Source of the DNA: Batillaria attramentaria
Lineage: Eukaryota > Mollusca > Gastropoda > Batillariidae
NCBI GenBank assembly: GCA_018292915.2
Contig: JACVVK020000450.1
Location: 62,001 to 126,000, forward strand
Length of the DNA: 64,000 bases
Reading direction: 5' to 3'
Part shown: positions 1 to 11,848 of the stretch, in pieces
Numbering within the stretch: position 1 is the first letter of the stretch
Layout of the letters: every line of letters starts with the position of its first letter
The notes under the pieces: model-generated
Database searches by the model: none
What the model was told of the DNA's origin: nothing
What the model saw: the letters and a program-made list of their open reading frames with translations, nothing else
Position numbers and translations under genes: made by a program

Positions 1-1100
1 AAGAAAACTCGGTTTTAGGAAAGCAAATTTCTTGTCCCGCTTGATACAAAAACTCGGATATAAGAAACCGAAAGTACATTTCCAAGAAAATTTCACTCAT
101 TGTAAGAAACCGAAAGTACATTTCCAAGAAAATTTCACTCATTCTAAGAAAACAGGTCAGGTCTGACGTCACTTAGGACAGGCACATGATGGCGCATGAT
201 TTTCTTTTCTTGAATTGGTTCTTTACCATTGTGTTCCGTGCAAAATTGAATGTTGGCAAGAAGAAAAAATACGAGATGCATTTTTGTTGTTCTATTGTTA
301 TATGTTGTTTTTATTATTATTTTGGTTTTTTTTGCCTGATTGGGAGCTCAGTCTCTCTCTCTCTCTCTCTCTGTATGTCTGTCTCTGTCTACAGGGCTCG
401 CGTTAAGGAGAATAAAACTATCAGTATTAGACTAACTGTTGATCAATTCCTTTCTTTAACAATATACGTGGTCCATCTTTCCTCCATCCCCCTTCCCCCT
501 CCCAACAGAAAAAAAAGCTAATTTGCAGCTTTTTTCAGCCAAATTAGACACGGAAAGCATCGCATATCATACTCTAATGGGACGAGTGTTTTATAGATCA
601 AAAGTTGATACATAATGCACTTTTAATATATCCTATAAATACAAGGGAATTCTCTCTCTCTCTCCCCTTAGTTCTTTTTTTGTTTGTTTGTTTGGTTGGT
701 TGGTTGGTTTGGTTGTTGTTTTTTTTTCTTTTTCTTTTTTTCTTTTTCTTACCACATGAGCGCCAGCGCTACAGTTGGGAAGCAAAAACAGTATTTTCAT
801 GTTCAAACGAAAAAATCTGACATTGAAGGACACAAGCGCACTGAAGTATATTAACTCTACACATATATATTCTGTGCAGGTCTTTAAGAGAAACCAGATA
901 TTTCTTAATTTAATGCAAAACATACACGAACTGAGAAAAAAGAAATGTTTTAAACCTTTTTTTCACTGAACTCGGTTATAAGAAATATTTTTCAAAATAC
1001 TTTCTTATATCCGACTTTCAGATATAAGAAAACTCGGATATAAGAAACCAAAAAATTCACCCCCCTCGAGTTTCTTATAACCGGCGTATACTGTAACACA
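1..1100. repeat. AT-rich DNA with short tandem and inverted repeats
   Basis: A 42-bp unit is repeated twice in tandem at 61-102 and 103-144. Related pieces with the core ACTCGGATATAAGAAAC recur near 1, 50 and 1030, and inverted pieces (GTTTCTTATA and close variants) lie near 1000 and 1070. No coding region is convincing; the open frames here are low-complexity. I read it as the end of an unclassified interspersed repeat. Confidence 0.4.
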
Positions 1101-2606
1101 CACACAACTTAACTTAACAGAGAAAATATGCACTTTTTTCAAAATCGATAAGTTATTGGCAAAGACCCACTCCAACAGGTTATAGCCAAAGAATAATGGT
1201 TTCCACACACAAGCTTAAATAATTTCAAAAGCCTATGTCATTTCCCTGGAAAATGTGCGAACCGTGTTAAAAACAGCAAAATCCATCAAAGTCCGTTGTC
1301 ACTCACAATCATGAAATTTCTTCCGAGAAAAAAAAGTAAGTCTGTGAGCGAAGGGGAAATTTTCCACTAAATGAACCAACGTTTCAATAGCATGCAATCA
1401 CTAAAACGTCCTTTAAAAAAAAATAGCTGTTCTCTTGCACGGTACTGACTAACGAACAGACTGACCAATGCATAACCACACAAACCAACTCTCATCAATA
1501 TCAACACTATGCCTATCAGTGATGAGTGATGATGAACAAAAATGTATTTCAGTTTCAAAGTTCAATTAAAAGAAAGTCCAAAGCTCAAGTTTTCTTTTCA
1601 ACGCAATGTTCAACTCACTGAGACAGAACTATCAACTCAGGAACGTACACCTTCAGAATGCGTTTATAAAAGAAATTCAACTGTCTATGCTGACTCAGAT
1701 CTAGGGTGAATCAAAATGTTACTGTCACCAGTTTGTTTAATAAATCTCATTTTTTTTCAAAAGAGAAAAAAGTTCAAAAAGTTTCCTATCTCAAGTATCA
1801 CAATCTTTTTTTTTCTATAACTTGAGCAAAAATTTATCACCAGTTATTTAAGCTAGTAAATAAAATCTCGAGCAAGAAAAAAAGGCTCAAACTAAAATAT
1901 TAAGGTGACAAGCCTGAGGTTCTCTTGGGCCGAAGGGAGATCGTTCTGCAGTGTTCCTCAGTCCAGCTGTCAGGTCAAGGTCGGATGCCGGTCGACAGGT
2001 GCTGGCGAAGTCAACACAATGACTGCAAACGCACTTGAGGAGGGGAGACAACAGGTGAAGCGCGCCGCGATGAAGCAGCTGATGACGACACACTAATCAC
2101 AAATCTCTCTCTCCCCCTCCCTCCTCACTTGAAGCACTGGCCTGCGCAGCTGGTGTAGACTTCAGCAGCTACACGGGCCACGAACACCACCAACACCACG
2201 AAGGAGTAGTAGACCGCACATGGGAGACTGAAGACAGTGCAGTGCCAACAGGTACCAGCGTGATGGGACACGATCAGCAGACCGTGGAGGCTTGACCAGC
2301 TAAAGCATGAAGGAGTGTAGACTGGACCCAGCCACAGTGTAGACGAGAGAGCCGGAAACAGTCGACAGGAACGCAGCCTCATGGAGGACTACCAGAACTT
2401 GGGGACGTGACGTTCTGGCGTGACGTGGGAGCGCAGCCACACACTGGAACCAAGGAATGACAGCAGGGCTCCTTCCGAATGATTAGTCCTCCGACATAGC
2501 GTTTCAGGAGACAGGTCTCACAGCCAGGGCTTGTCAGCTTTTCAATTTCTCCTCCCTCCAGTCAACAAGAGGACATCTTAGGCGGCAGCAGTAGTACAGC
2601 AGAACT
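1101..2606. other. No recognised gene
   Basis: AT-rich to about 1900, then more balanced composition. A short minus-strand open frame (2125-2382) lies downstream, in minus-strand terms, of the LTR primer-binding site. It could be leader or internal sequence of that element, but it has no recognisable gag motif such as a CCHC knuckle. Confidence 0.4.
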
Positions 2607-2618
2607 CATTGGGCGCCA
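2607..2618 (-). promoter_or_regulatory. Retroelement primer-binding site
   Basis: Read on the minus strand, the LTR ends in CAACA, and one base later comes TGGCGCCCAATG. TGGCGCC is the typical tRNA primer-binding start of LTR retroelements. It means that internal sequence of an element once continued towards lower coordinates. Confidence 0.6.
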
Positions 2619-2619
2619 T

Positions 2620-3814
2620 TGTTGCGGGGTGTATGTTTGGGAGGTATAGCCCACACTTGCACACAATCCCCACCCAGGGGTATAGGGTTCTCTGCTGAAG
2701 GACTAGCGACTGCCGATGTCTCTCTCAAGTCTTTATTTACGTGATTCGATGATAATATTTACAGATGATGATGACAATGAAAGACGAAGACGACAATGAA
2801 GTAAAAGCGAAGCCAAAATGAAAGACCCTGAAACACAATAAACAATTGTGTCACTAAACTACACTAACTGTTCACATACTACTATCAACTAGCCCTACAT
2901 GAAAGTAGAACTGACTCCATAATTAGACAACTAAATACTGAACATGAATCCTCCAACAGCAACAGAAAGTTACTCTTTATCAAAATCAGTTATCATAACC
3001 AACTGCACTACAAATTTCACTGTTAACACTGACAGTCTAACACATGCTTTTGACATTCTATAAAGACTACTCACATTTACAACATCTTCCATTCTGGTTA
3101 AAAACATTGAATTTCATAAAACATATTACTAGTAATCATATTATGCTAACAATAATTATGCCTACCTTGTCAGTGTGACCAAGGTGTAAAGATGTGCAAA
3201 AACCAAGTCTCAGCAAAACCAGAGACTACAGCATCATGCAGTTGCTTCCACAAGATTTTGCAAGAAAGTGAATACATGTACATAGGCTGTATGAGCAGCA
3301 ACACTGAACACTAACTGAGTTGTATTCATACTCATGTACATTTCACATGCAAAAAGCATGACCAGAACTGGTCTTACTAGTCTGAATACATGTCTGACTA
3401 CTCAGTAACCAAGAGCAGATCACCAACGCAAGATGCTACCATCCAGTACATACTAACTCTGGCATAATAGTAACCAGTTATCTTTAATAATTACTAATTC
3501 CGTGTTTGCACCTCACAGAACATTTCACTACAATACTCAATTAACTGTACTGGAACCTCTAATACTATTTTCTAACTATCCTTAATCACCTAGCAGCTTA
3601 ATATTAAAACTTAAAATATAACCAAAGGTAAAAGACCACTGAAATTCCAACACTAACCTGTCTTAACTACCTAACTTATTCTAACTAACTTTCACTGTAA
3701 ATACCTAGTCAGGCCACTGCCACTGACCGCTGTAACACCAAACACACTATATCTCTACCTCTGCCTTCACTCATTCACGCACACATTCATACAGATTTTA
3801 ATCACTCTGCCACA
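2620..3814 (-). mobile_element. Full-length LTR of a Ty3/gypsy-type element
   Basis: On the minus strand the segment begins TGTGGCAGAG and ends CCGCAACA, so it has TG...CA termini over about 1195 bp. It is preceded by a G-rich run (the reverse complement of 3815-3829) that fits a polypurine tract, and followed by a primer-binding site. Pieces of the same LTR recur at 5208-5302 and, as an inverted pair, at 28752-29179. An integrase reading frame lies directly upstream, so this acts as the 3' LTR for that fragment, while the PBS shows it was also a 5' LTR. Confidence 0.7.
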
Positions 3815-3845
3815 TTCACCCCCTCAAGCTGAAATGATGTCCTCA

Positions 3846-5206
3846 TCATTTAGACTGAGAAACGAATGACAGAAGTTTCTTCATGTTGTCAATACTGGGT
3901 GCAATAAGACCTGCTTCTATCAAACCTTCCATCAAACTAATCTGTTGATCCCCTCTTGACCTAACATCTTGCTGGGCCATCACATACTCTCCGCTAACCT
4001 GCCAGTCTGGAGGTTTTCTGCTTCTCCCAGATCTTCGTGGAACTGGCGGCTCGTCTACATCAACGGCGGTGTCCGGTTCCTGATCTGCTGCAGTTGTCTC
4101 TGTCTCACTGGGTACATCCGACCTCCCATTTTCTCCATCTATGGGTAGGTGGTCGTCACCACTTAAGTCGGTGCTCCCAACGCCCACAGTCGTTCCAGGA
4201 TCGTCATCCAGCGGCTGTGACGTAACATCCTGGCCCTGCTCCCCTCCTCGTGCAGTGAGTGTCGCTGCAGTATCATCCTCTCTCTGAGAGTCAGGCGCCT
4301 TATTCATAACTTGGACCTCAATGTCCTCATTTGTCTCCGTATCATCATCTGAGTCATGTGTGGGGTGATCAACTTTCTTCCGTCTGTGAGAACTGTCAAA
4401 CTTACTTCTCGCGTTTCTTCTTGGGGGTGGTACTGGTCGTTTTCTTTCCTGGGTAGCTTCTTCACTCTGAGTGGTTGGTGTTCCTCCGATGGGTAACAGA
4501 TGGTTTCTGTGGAGCGTCCTCTTTCGTTTCTTGTCTGTTTCTTTATGGACAACATAGACAGGAATGTCTTCGTTGGGTTGGGACTCGATGATGTACACGT
4601 CCTGTTCCCATCTGTCTGACAACTTGTGCTTGCCTTCGAATGCTAGTATCCTGACAAGCACTCGATCTCCTGGTTTCAAAACTGCTCCACGAGTTCTCAG
4701 GTCATACCTGGTTTTCTGGCGATCCTGGGCGTTTTCTGCGGCACTTGCAGCCATCTTGTACGACTCCTGGAGGCGACGCTTAAGTTCTGTCACATACGTG
4801 GTGTGGTCCTTTGAGTCGTCATTGCGGTTCAACCCAAAGACAAGGTCAACTGGCAAACGTGGATGACGACCGAACATGAGGAAGTAAGGGGCGTAACCTG
4901 TTGCTTCATGCTTCGTGCAGTTGTACGCATGTACCAGAGGCGCGACGTACTTGTGCCACTGAGTCTTCTTGTCTGCCTCCAAGGTCCCCAGCATTCCCAG
5001 CAGCGTGCGGTTAAACCTTTCTGTCATCCCGTTCCCCATCGGATGGTAGGCTGAGGTTCGAGACTTCTCGATTCCCGCGATGTTGCAGAGCTCTTTGATG
5101 ACCTTGCTCTCAAAATTCGCTCCTTGGTCCGAGTGTAGTCGCTTGGGGAAACCATAGTGGACAAGGAAATTATTGAAGAGAGCTTCAGCTGTTGTTCTGG
5201 CTGTCT
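3846..5206 (-). pseudogene. Ty3/gypsy pol fragment: integrase C-terminal half
   Basis: This is the C-terminal part of an LTR-retrotransposon integrase. In order it shows HSDQGANFES (a DDE aspartate region), AYHPMGNGMTERFNR (catalytic glutamate region), a GPY/F-like linker around FMFGRHPRLPVD, a GDRVLVR beta-rich segment and a long acidic, proline-rich tail ending near the LTR. The reading frame is open from 5206 to its stop at 3846, and the conventional ATG at 5039 is internal. Protease, reverse transcriptase, RNase H and the first integrase aspartate are absent. At about 5207 the frame is fused to the first 95 bp of an LTR, so this is an internally deleted, non-autonomous remnant. Confidence 0.85.
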
Positions 5207-5207
5207 G

Positions 5208-5302
5208 CCACTGACCGCTGTAACACCAAACACACTATATCTCTACCTCTGCCTTCACTCATTCACGCACACATTCATACAGATTTTAATCACTCTGCCA
5301 CA
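5208..5302 (-). repeat. Truncated LTR start joined to integrase
   Basis: These 95 bp duplicate 3720-3814 (the beginning of the LTR on the minus strand). They abut the integrase frame on one side and the 3' end of a LINE on the other. The simplest reading is a deletion that removed the rest of the 5' LTR, gag and most of pol. Confidence 0.7.
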
Positions 5303-5407
5303 CATAATTACACAACTCGTAATGAAGAGAAGAAAATAAAGGAAGAAAAAAAAAATAAAGGAAAACTGTAGGGGGAAAAAAAAAACCCTTGGCAGGTGTT
5401 ATTGAGT

Positions 5408-5881
5408 TTATGATAGGGACAAATGGGTAAATAACCGGGCCTTGAAGGTGTTGATGGTTGGAGCTGAAATAATGTGTGCCGGTAGTGAATTCCACACGCA
5501 GGCTCCAGAATATGAAAAACTAGACTTAAAAAGATCTATGCGGGGTCTTGCCGTCACCAGATTGTTCCTCGCGGTCTTGTACGGTGTAGTGAAGGTGTTA
5601 AAGAGACGCGAAAGGTACGGTGAAGATTTAGAAGAGCGGACTTTCCACATCATCACACCCTTATTGAATAGCAAGTGTTTACGGAGGGGCAACAACTGGA
5701 GGGACTTAAGTCGGTCGTCAGTGCCCAGAGAGCTCTTACGAAGGATTAACTTGGCCGCTCGCCGATGGAGAGAGTTGACTCTTTTCAGATTAGCGTCGCT
5801 ACAGCCGTCCCAGGTGCAGGAGGCATAATCTATGATTGGTTGAATGTGGGCGTGATAAAAAAAGTTTTCTTGTTTCGGCAT
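5408..5881 (-). pseudogene. LINE ORF2, C-terminal region after the reverse transcriptase
   Basis: This is the conserved tail of CR1-group reverse transcriptases: YHAHIQPIIDYASCTWDG, then LHRRAAKLIL, then SYSGACVWNSLP near the end. It continues the reverse transcriptase of the neighbouring frame but sits in another frame. The shift lies around 5860-5885, just after FTDAETRKLFL of the upstream frame. The stop codon at 5408 looks like the natural ORF2 end, followed by a short 3' UTR that runs to about 5303. Confidence 0.85.
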
Positions 5882-7676
5882 CGGTAAAATACGTCAATTT
5901 CGACAATAAAAAAAGGTTTTTAGACAGGGTCTTGCACATGTGGTCAACGTGAGCATTCCAGCTAAGTTGGTCATCAATGATAACACCTAACAGACGGTGT
6001 TCATGAACCTGATTACTTGGGGTTGAGTTGAGAGACAAAATAAGGGGTGGGGGCTTCAACTGGTGTTTTTGTCTGGTGGTAACAAGGAGACACTCTGTCT
6101 TTGAGGGATTAGGGATCATGTAGTTTTGTCTGCACCACTCAGATACATCATCTAGACTCGCCTGAAGAGACTTGTTTATTACCGATACATCCGACGAGGA
6201 AACATCAAGGGTGGTGTCGTCGGCAAAAAGGCTGCATGTGACGTTGGGGTTTGAAATATGTAGAGGAAGATCGTTAATAAAAATGGAAAATAGAAGAGGT
6301 CCCAGAATAGACCCTTGGGGTACGCCATGATTGATTTTCCCCATCGATGAGCATTTGCCATTAATAGAGACATATTGATGTCCGTTGTCTAAATATGACT
6401 CGAAAAATTCCAGAGTTTTGTCACTAACGCGGTACAAAGAAAGTTTCATTAATAAGAGGCCGTGATTCACTAAGTCAAAAGCCTTGGTAAAATCCAGAAA
6501 CACAGCGCCTGTCATCTCTGCATTGTTAATTGCAGTAAGCCACTTGTCAGTTAAATGAACTAGAGCCGTGTGGCAAGAGTGCCGGGCACGGAAACCTGAC
6601 TGTAGGGGGTGAAGGAGATTGTGTTGTTCAAGAAAAAGGCTTAAGTGTTTGTGGATGTGGCGCTCAATCGGTTTAGACAGAGAGGATAACAGGGAGATGG
6701 GTCGAAACTTGTTGGGGTCCGTGAGGTCTTTAGTTTTGGGAAGAGGGACTACCTTGGCAACTTTCCATATGTTGGGAAAACTTCCGTGGTGAATACAAAG
6801 ATTATAGATATACGTTAGCGAGTCGACTATATACGGCAGCGCTAGCTTTATGAAAAAACTATTAACTCCATCGTGACCGGAGGACCTTTTGTTTTTCATC
6901 TGACTGATGGATTTGCCAACATCAAATACAGTCAGAAAGGGAACATGAAACAGTATATCAGGATTTAACTTCCGATCACAAAACATTAGTAACTTTTCAG
7001 ACACACGCGGCAAGGGGGTGTCCGTGACAACATTGTTTAACAATTTGTCAGCTGTGGAAAGGAAATGGTTGTTGAATGCATCAGCGGCAATGGAACTACA
7101 TGAGCTAGTGTGTTTAGGCTTTGTAAGTGAATGTAACGCGCGCCAGACAGATATAACGTCTTTTTTGTTTTCCATGAGGCGATGAAACTGCATCTTTTTA
7201 GCTTCTAAAACTAGATGTTTAACGCGATTACGTTGTTTCCGAAAAGCGGGGAAATTTTTGGTGCGTTTGAGCTCGTCTCTAATGGCCATGGCATCTGTTA
7301 TTTCCTTTGTCAGCCATTTTGGGGGGTGAGGATGTTTGACTCTATCTTCACGCCATGGCGCGTGCCTGTCAAGTACCCCGAGGAACAATCTGTACCACTC
7401 AGCTAGAGCGTCATCAGGGTCACTGTGTTGGTAAACGGAATGAAAGGGAGTTTCATTCAATTCCGCTAGGAAAGCATCCTTACTGAAGTGTTTAAGTGAC
7501 CTGTAGCGGATGGAAGTGTGTTGATGCTTGTGGGTTTGTTTGTCAACCTTCAAGGCCCAGCTACAGCACACTGGATAGTGGTCGCTAATTGCTATTTCAG
7601 GCACATGCGTACTGGAAACGTTCGCCTTATTAGAGGTATATATATGGTCTATCATAGTAGCAGACGTTTCAGTCAC
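5799..7676 (-). pseudogene. LINE ORF2, reverse transcriptase
   Basis: This is a non-LTR reverse transcriptase. Visible landmarks in order are: the end of the endonuclease (ATMIDHIYTSN, then AISDHYPV with the catalytic SDH), a linker, RSSGHDGV, FRPISLLS, the QSGFRARHSCHTAL block, AVFLDFTKAFD, HGVPQGSILGPLLFSIFIND, the active-site box FADDTT, and LGVIIDD. This order is that of the CR1/Jockey group. It is separated from the rest of the endonuclease by a frameshift near 7680-7745 and from its own C terminus by another near 5870, so the copy is inactive. The catalytic aspartates themselves are intact. Confidence 0.92.
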
Positions 7677-7677
7677 C

Positions 7678-8214
7678 CTAGTAGGAGAGGTTACAAGCTG
7701 CTTGAGGCCTAATAGGGTTAGAGTGGAGTTCCATGCGGGGTTTGATATTAAAGTCTCCTAGAATTAAAACATCATTTTTACATTGATTAACTTTGTCGAG
7801 CATTTGCATGAAGTCATCATACCAATCGAAACTGGCAGAAGGGTTTCGATAAACAAAGCCCACTAATAGAGGGGCAGATTTACTGGCCTTGACTTCAACC
7901 CAGACACTTTCCACAAACTTGGACTCTAGGTCAACTCTTCTACGGGTGAAGTGTGAAACAGAGTCGTGAACATATACGGCAATACCTGTCTGCTGTGGAA
8001 GCTTCGGGTCACGCCTTAATACCGAAAAACCGGGAACAGATATGGAAGCATCACTTACATTGTCATTTAAACGTGACTCCGTCAGGCCAAATATGTGGAA
8101 AGGAGTGGGTTGGGTCAGGAGAACACAGATATCAGGCACCTTGTTGAGTAAATGGTAGACATTAAGGTGCCCAAAATGTAACTGGGTTTTGTTAACGGAC
8201 GAGGAAGACATCAT
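7678..8214 (-). pseudogene. LINE ORF2, N-terminal endonuclease (EEP family)
   Basis: This is an apurinic-type endonuclease that nicks target DNA for LINE insertion. Landmarks are LNVYHLLNK (normally an Asn-Val-Arg motif), FGLTESRLN with the catalytic glutamate, LLVGFVYRNP, and ILGDFNI. The last part of the domain, including SDH, is in the neighbouring frame. The replacement of the usual Arg by Tyr near the N terminus is a likely additional damaging change. The first ATG at 8214 fits the ORF2 start. Confidence 0.88.
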
Positions 8215-9426
8215 AATAAAACTGAAAGCGTAAATCCCAAAAGAAAAGGAAGAGATAAACCAATGAATGAACAGCTACTTAAAGATAATAATCTAAACAA
8301 AACTTGAAGTTATTGTCAATATAGTTCTTGACAATAACACAATGCGCAGTGATGAGAACACAGTCAGTCGCACAGTTCGTAGCTCAGTAGCAGACGGGCT
8401 ACACACGCTTTGTTTCGCGCAGAAAATAAGCACAACACAATAACGTAAATGTAAGGTAAACGGAAAGATGGAATATACTTGGGTAGAGATAAAAAGGAAG
8501 CTAGGATCTAGGGAAAAGAAATCAAAACGTAGAAAAGGCACTACACCGGCAGTTTGAAAACAGTCCAAATGTAGGAATATATGCACCACAATAATATCCG
8601 CAGTGGTCAGCTGAAAGTCACACGCTTCATACAATGAATGTAATTAACACATACGAAGAGGGTTCTGAAGGTGTCGGTGTATGCACAAAGAAATTGATAC
8701 CCACGGATATGCAGAAGAGAAGGATAAATCCAGAGAAACTCACACTACAGTCCGGCCGTACGGCTAGGTAGGTAGTATCCGTGGGGTAGGAGTAATCCGA
8801 TAAGTGTACACGCAGGGAGTTCACACTATCCACGTCGGATCGCTATAGGAAGTCCAAGGGCACTGTAACGGCCACGCTTCAGTGTTAGTTAACAAAACAA
8901 ACTGTTAACTGTAGAGAAGTACTGCACAGTGGGGATCGCACAGTTAATGCACCGTGTCTATTGACTGCACAGTAATACCGTTCATCAACACAACAGTGGA
9001 AGACAAAGTTCACACCGAATTGCACACAAGCTTATTTCAATACTATTGTTTAGCACACCTGAAGCGAAAACATCCAGCAAGCACCGTCTCAATCTGTAGA
9101 GGACTAGCCGATGCTAAACAGTACACAATACGCCTATACACTGGCTTTGCAGTACTACACACACTACCAACTACGTAACTGGTTGGTTACTTGGGCCACC
9201 TGGCCACTATAGAGCACTGGAAATGGGTTGACACTGAATGGCACCGGTACGTCACCCTGAACTGGATGTTGCAACACAGTGGCTGCTGCTTGTGGTTGCT
9301 GATGTTTCAACTGGAAACTGTTGGCCATGTGTTGCTGCTGCCATGATGGTGAGGTCGGTGGGTGAAACTGCAGGTGTGGTGGTTGACGTGGTGGTTGTTG
9401 CTGCTGCGGCCATTCAAGACCTGCTG
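8215..9426 (-). other. Spacer between LINE ORF1 and ORF2
   Basis: No coding frame or recognisable repeat beyond short inverted motifs of the type CAGTTAAC/GTTAACTG around 8880-8945. It may be an untranslated or degraded part of the LINE, or a boundary between two insertions. Confidence 0.35.
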
Positions 9427-10603
9427 TTACATTACACGGAGACGCTTGCGGCAGGTTTGATGGGGTAGATGCTGCTGTTGTGGCTCTCCAACACCGGCTA
9501 CAGCAGTGTAATAGAGGGCAGCACTGACAGGTGTAGACGAAGTGTTGTTCGTCGCCATCATTGAGTAGCTCTGCTCTACACCTGTATTGTCACCGTTAGA
9601 GAGCTGAGCAACCCTCTGCACAATTTCCCCACCATACTTGATGTTGGAGGCCAGCTTGCGGGTCCCAAGTTTGGAGGGATGGATTGCGTCTTTTCTCCCT
9701 CCTTTACCGTCTCTGTAGCAGGCTTTCCTCGGGGCACCACTGCTCGCCTTAAATACCACATCATTGTCAATAAACTTCACCCCCCCGCTTCTTAGCCACG
9801 TGGCAGAGATTAGCGTTGGAAGGGAGGATGAAGCGGTTGAGACTATGATTTCCCAAAGCTGGCATAATGGAGGATGCCTGAAGTCGAGCCCTAGGAAAAG
9901 CACGCTTGCAGGCGGTGATGACTCGGTCCCATTCCGAGTTGACAACTTCTCGCTCCAGTCTGCAGTCATTCACACCTACATGGAATGTTATCAGGTCAAC
10001 ATGTGGAGAAGGAGACTGAGACTGTTTTTGACACCAGTCTACAAGATGAGAAGTCTGGAGGCCTGAAACTGAGAGAATCTGTACTTTCTCACCTTGGTAT
10101 GTTGCCATTTTGTCACCCTGCATGCCTGCGAGCACAGAGTCGCCAATAACTAGAGTTGTAGCGTCAGAGGCCACATTCCGCTCCATAATACGCTCACGGA
10201 GAGATACATCCCGTCGCCGACGATTATAGTTGCCCTCCGGTCGTGTTTGGGTGACTTCATCTTGACAAGGGGCCTCGTGGCTGTTGTCTTTGGGCAGAGT
10301 AATCCTCACCTGAATTTTACTAGCGCCAGCTGGTGTGTTGTCTACTGTGTTACCCGAAGGCGTGGCGATGCCGGGGGAAACAGCCTGTTCATTGTTCTCG
10401 ATGTTGACAGCGGGGGCAGTTACGCAGGTCGTCACATCTGGTGGAATGGCGGCTTCATCAGGCGGTGTGCTGACCAGACAGTCTATCCGTTTCCTTAGGT
10501 CACGGATGAGGTTACCGTGACTGTCACGGGCAGAGGATAAACGCTTTAAAATGTCCTCAGCGATCTCCTGCTTTACTGCTAGTCTAGTCAGATCTTCCTG
10601 CAG
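9427..10603 (-). pseudogene. LINE ORF1 with SGNH/GDSL-type esterase domain
   Basis: The frame reads through from the truncation point at 10603 (EDLTRLAVKQEIAEDILKRL, probably helical) into an SGNH hydrolase: TTLVIGDSVLAG (block I serine), SVSGLQTSHL (block II), FHVGVNDCR (block III), and, in a second frame, KDAIHPSKLG with the Asp-x-x-His of block V. The first frame stops at 9767 while the second runs from 9969 to 9427, so there is a frameshift around 9770-9960. Such esterase ORF1 proteins are known in CR1/L2-type LINEs and are thought to help RNP or membrane/lipid handling. The true N terminus is missing. Confidence 0.75.
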
Positions 10604-11327
10604 TAAACCTTAACATGGGCATTTTCTCAGAATCTACAAACAGCAGAGGAACCAAACTTGGCAAACCTACAGACAGCCGTAAGAACTTTCAAAATGTGTA
10701 TTGTTGAATGACCTTGACTCAAGGTCAAGGTCACTAAAGCTGTCTGTTTTTAAATTTTGCATTGGCATTTTCTTGGAATTTTACAAAAACCAGAGGTTTT
10801 AAACTTTATATGGTGATAGACATTGATAAGAACTTTACACATATACATCTATTCAATAGCCTTGTGTCAAGGTCAAGGTCGTACAAGCTATTTTTGTTAA
10901 ACCGTAATATTGGCATTTTCTCAGAAACAACAAACAGCAGAGGTGCCAAACCTGGCATGCTAATAGACATTGATAAGACCTATATACTGTATACCCGTAC
11001 CACTTTAAATGACCTTGACTCAAGGTCAAGGTCATAAAGCTGTCTGTTGTGAATTTCAATATTACTGTTTTTGGAGAAACTACAAATACTAGAGGCATCC
11101 AGCTTGGCGTAATGATAGACATTGATATCTTATTTGAATGACCTTGACCCAAGGTCAAGGCCATACAGTCAGTTTTGGGGGAAAGTGTAATATTGCCAGG
11201 AACTAAGAACACCAGAGACACCGTACTTGGCTTGATGATAGATAGTGATAAGATTTTTACGAACGTACCCTTTTGAATGACCTTGACCCATGTCACAAGG
11301 GAGCCATGGAGGCTTTTGCCTCTCTAG
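10604..11327 (+). mobile_element. Helitron-like element copy 1, 5'-truncated
   Basis: Built of tandem units of about 130-150 bp, each with TGACCTTGACTCAAGGTCA-type motifs (near 10709, 10858, 11011, 11140 and 11279). The right end has an inverted piece CACAAGGGAGCC, a small hairpin (GAGGC-tttt-GCCTC) and then CTAG followed by T, as in Helitron 3' ends. The left end is cut by the LINE. It contains no protein-coding gene. Confidence 0.65.
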
Positions 11328-11349
11328 TTTCTCTTGTTCTTCGTTTCTT

Positions 11350-11460
11350 CGCTTCCTTTTTTATTTAATTTTCCTTTTGGGTTTCTTTTGTCCTAGTCTG
11401 GGTTAGGCCTGTAGCCCTGTCGTGGGTTAAATTAACCTCGAGTTTCACATACGGGCCCAG
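11350..11460 (+). repeat. Right end of a GGGCCC-terminus inverted-repeat element
   Basis: Matches the right end of the element at 51821-52302: a TTTGGGTTTC region, CTAGTCTGGGTTAGGCC, and the terminus TAACCTCGAGTTTCACATA followed by CGGGCCC. Only the right portion is present here. Confidence 0.6.
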
Positions 11461-11685
11461 TTCAAAATCAAATAGACTGGCATTGAGCGGATTGGTTGTT
11501 GCGGGCTTGACACACATTTTCTCAGAAACCACCCCAACTACAAACACCAAACGTGGAACAGAGATGGTTGATACCGCTGCTTTTTGGGTGACCTCTACTG
11601 AAGGTCAGCTTCACACATGAATATCAAAGGTTTCTGTCGTATTTATGATATAGGAAAGGCTTACGTGTGAATGTTAATCTTGCAG

Positions 11686-11848
11686 GTGCCTGTTCACGAA
11701 AAGTTCGTCTTCAAAGCCCTCATGACCGTGTGGCCTGGAAGTCTACTGTTTTTCCTCATGGCCTTGGTTTTCATGGTTGCCAGCTGGTGTGTGCACGCTT
11801 GTGAATTGGCTTATGTTCATGCGATCACAATGCATAACGCAACTAAAG
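11686..11848 (+). CDS. KCNN-like: SK channel copy 1, exon with S4-S5 linker and S5
   Basis: The acceptor is TTGCAG at 11685 and the donor is AAAG|GTAATA. The 163 nt run from phase 0 to phase 1. The product VPVHEKFVFKALMT followed by the helix LLFFLMALVFMVASW and VHACE matches the SK family pattern: a KTLMT-like S4-S5 linker, then S5 with a conserved Trp and a (V/R)-x-ACE motif. The homologous exon of copy 2 has the same length and phases. Flanking intron sequence after the donor is also similar (AGGTAATATA, then GGCAGCTC). Confidence 0.88.

Larger units (their letters stand above)
5303..10603 (-). mobile_element. CR1-group non-LTR retrotransposon, degraded
   Basis: The element has minus-strand order ORF1 (esterase type), spacer, then ORF2 (endonuclease plus reverse transcriptase). 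It is bounded by a gypsy LTR fragment at its 3' side and is cut at 10603, where Helitron-type tandem repeat begins. An ORF1 with an SGNH hydrolase is a known feature of CR1/L2-like LINEs. The 1.2 kb between ORF1 and ORF2 (8215-9426) has no open frame and is longer than usual, so two related insertions side by side cannot be excluded. Confidence 0.7.

Noticed and set aside
1887..2382. Short minus-strand frames near the LTR primer-binding site as a gag gene
   Set aside because: No gag-like or zinc-knuckle features and no continuity to other frames.
5024..5233. Separate 69-codon frame overlapping the integrase start
   Set aside because: The integrase frame itself is open through this region and contains the HSDQG motif, so the other frame is a shadow.
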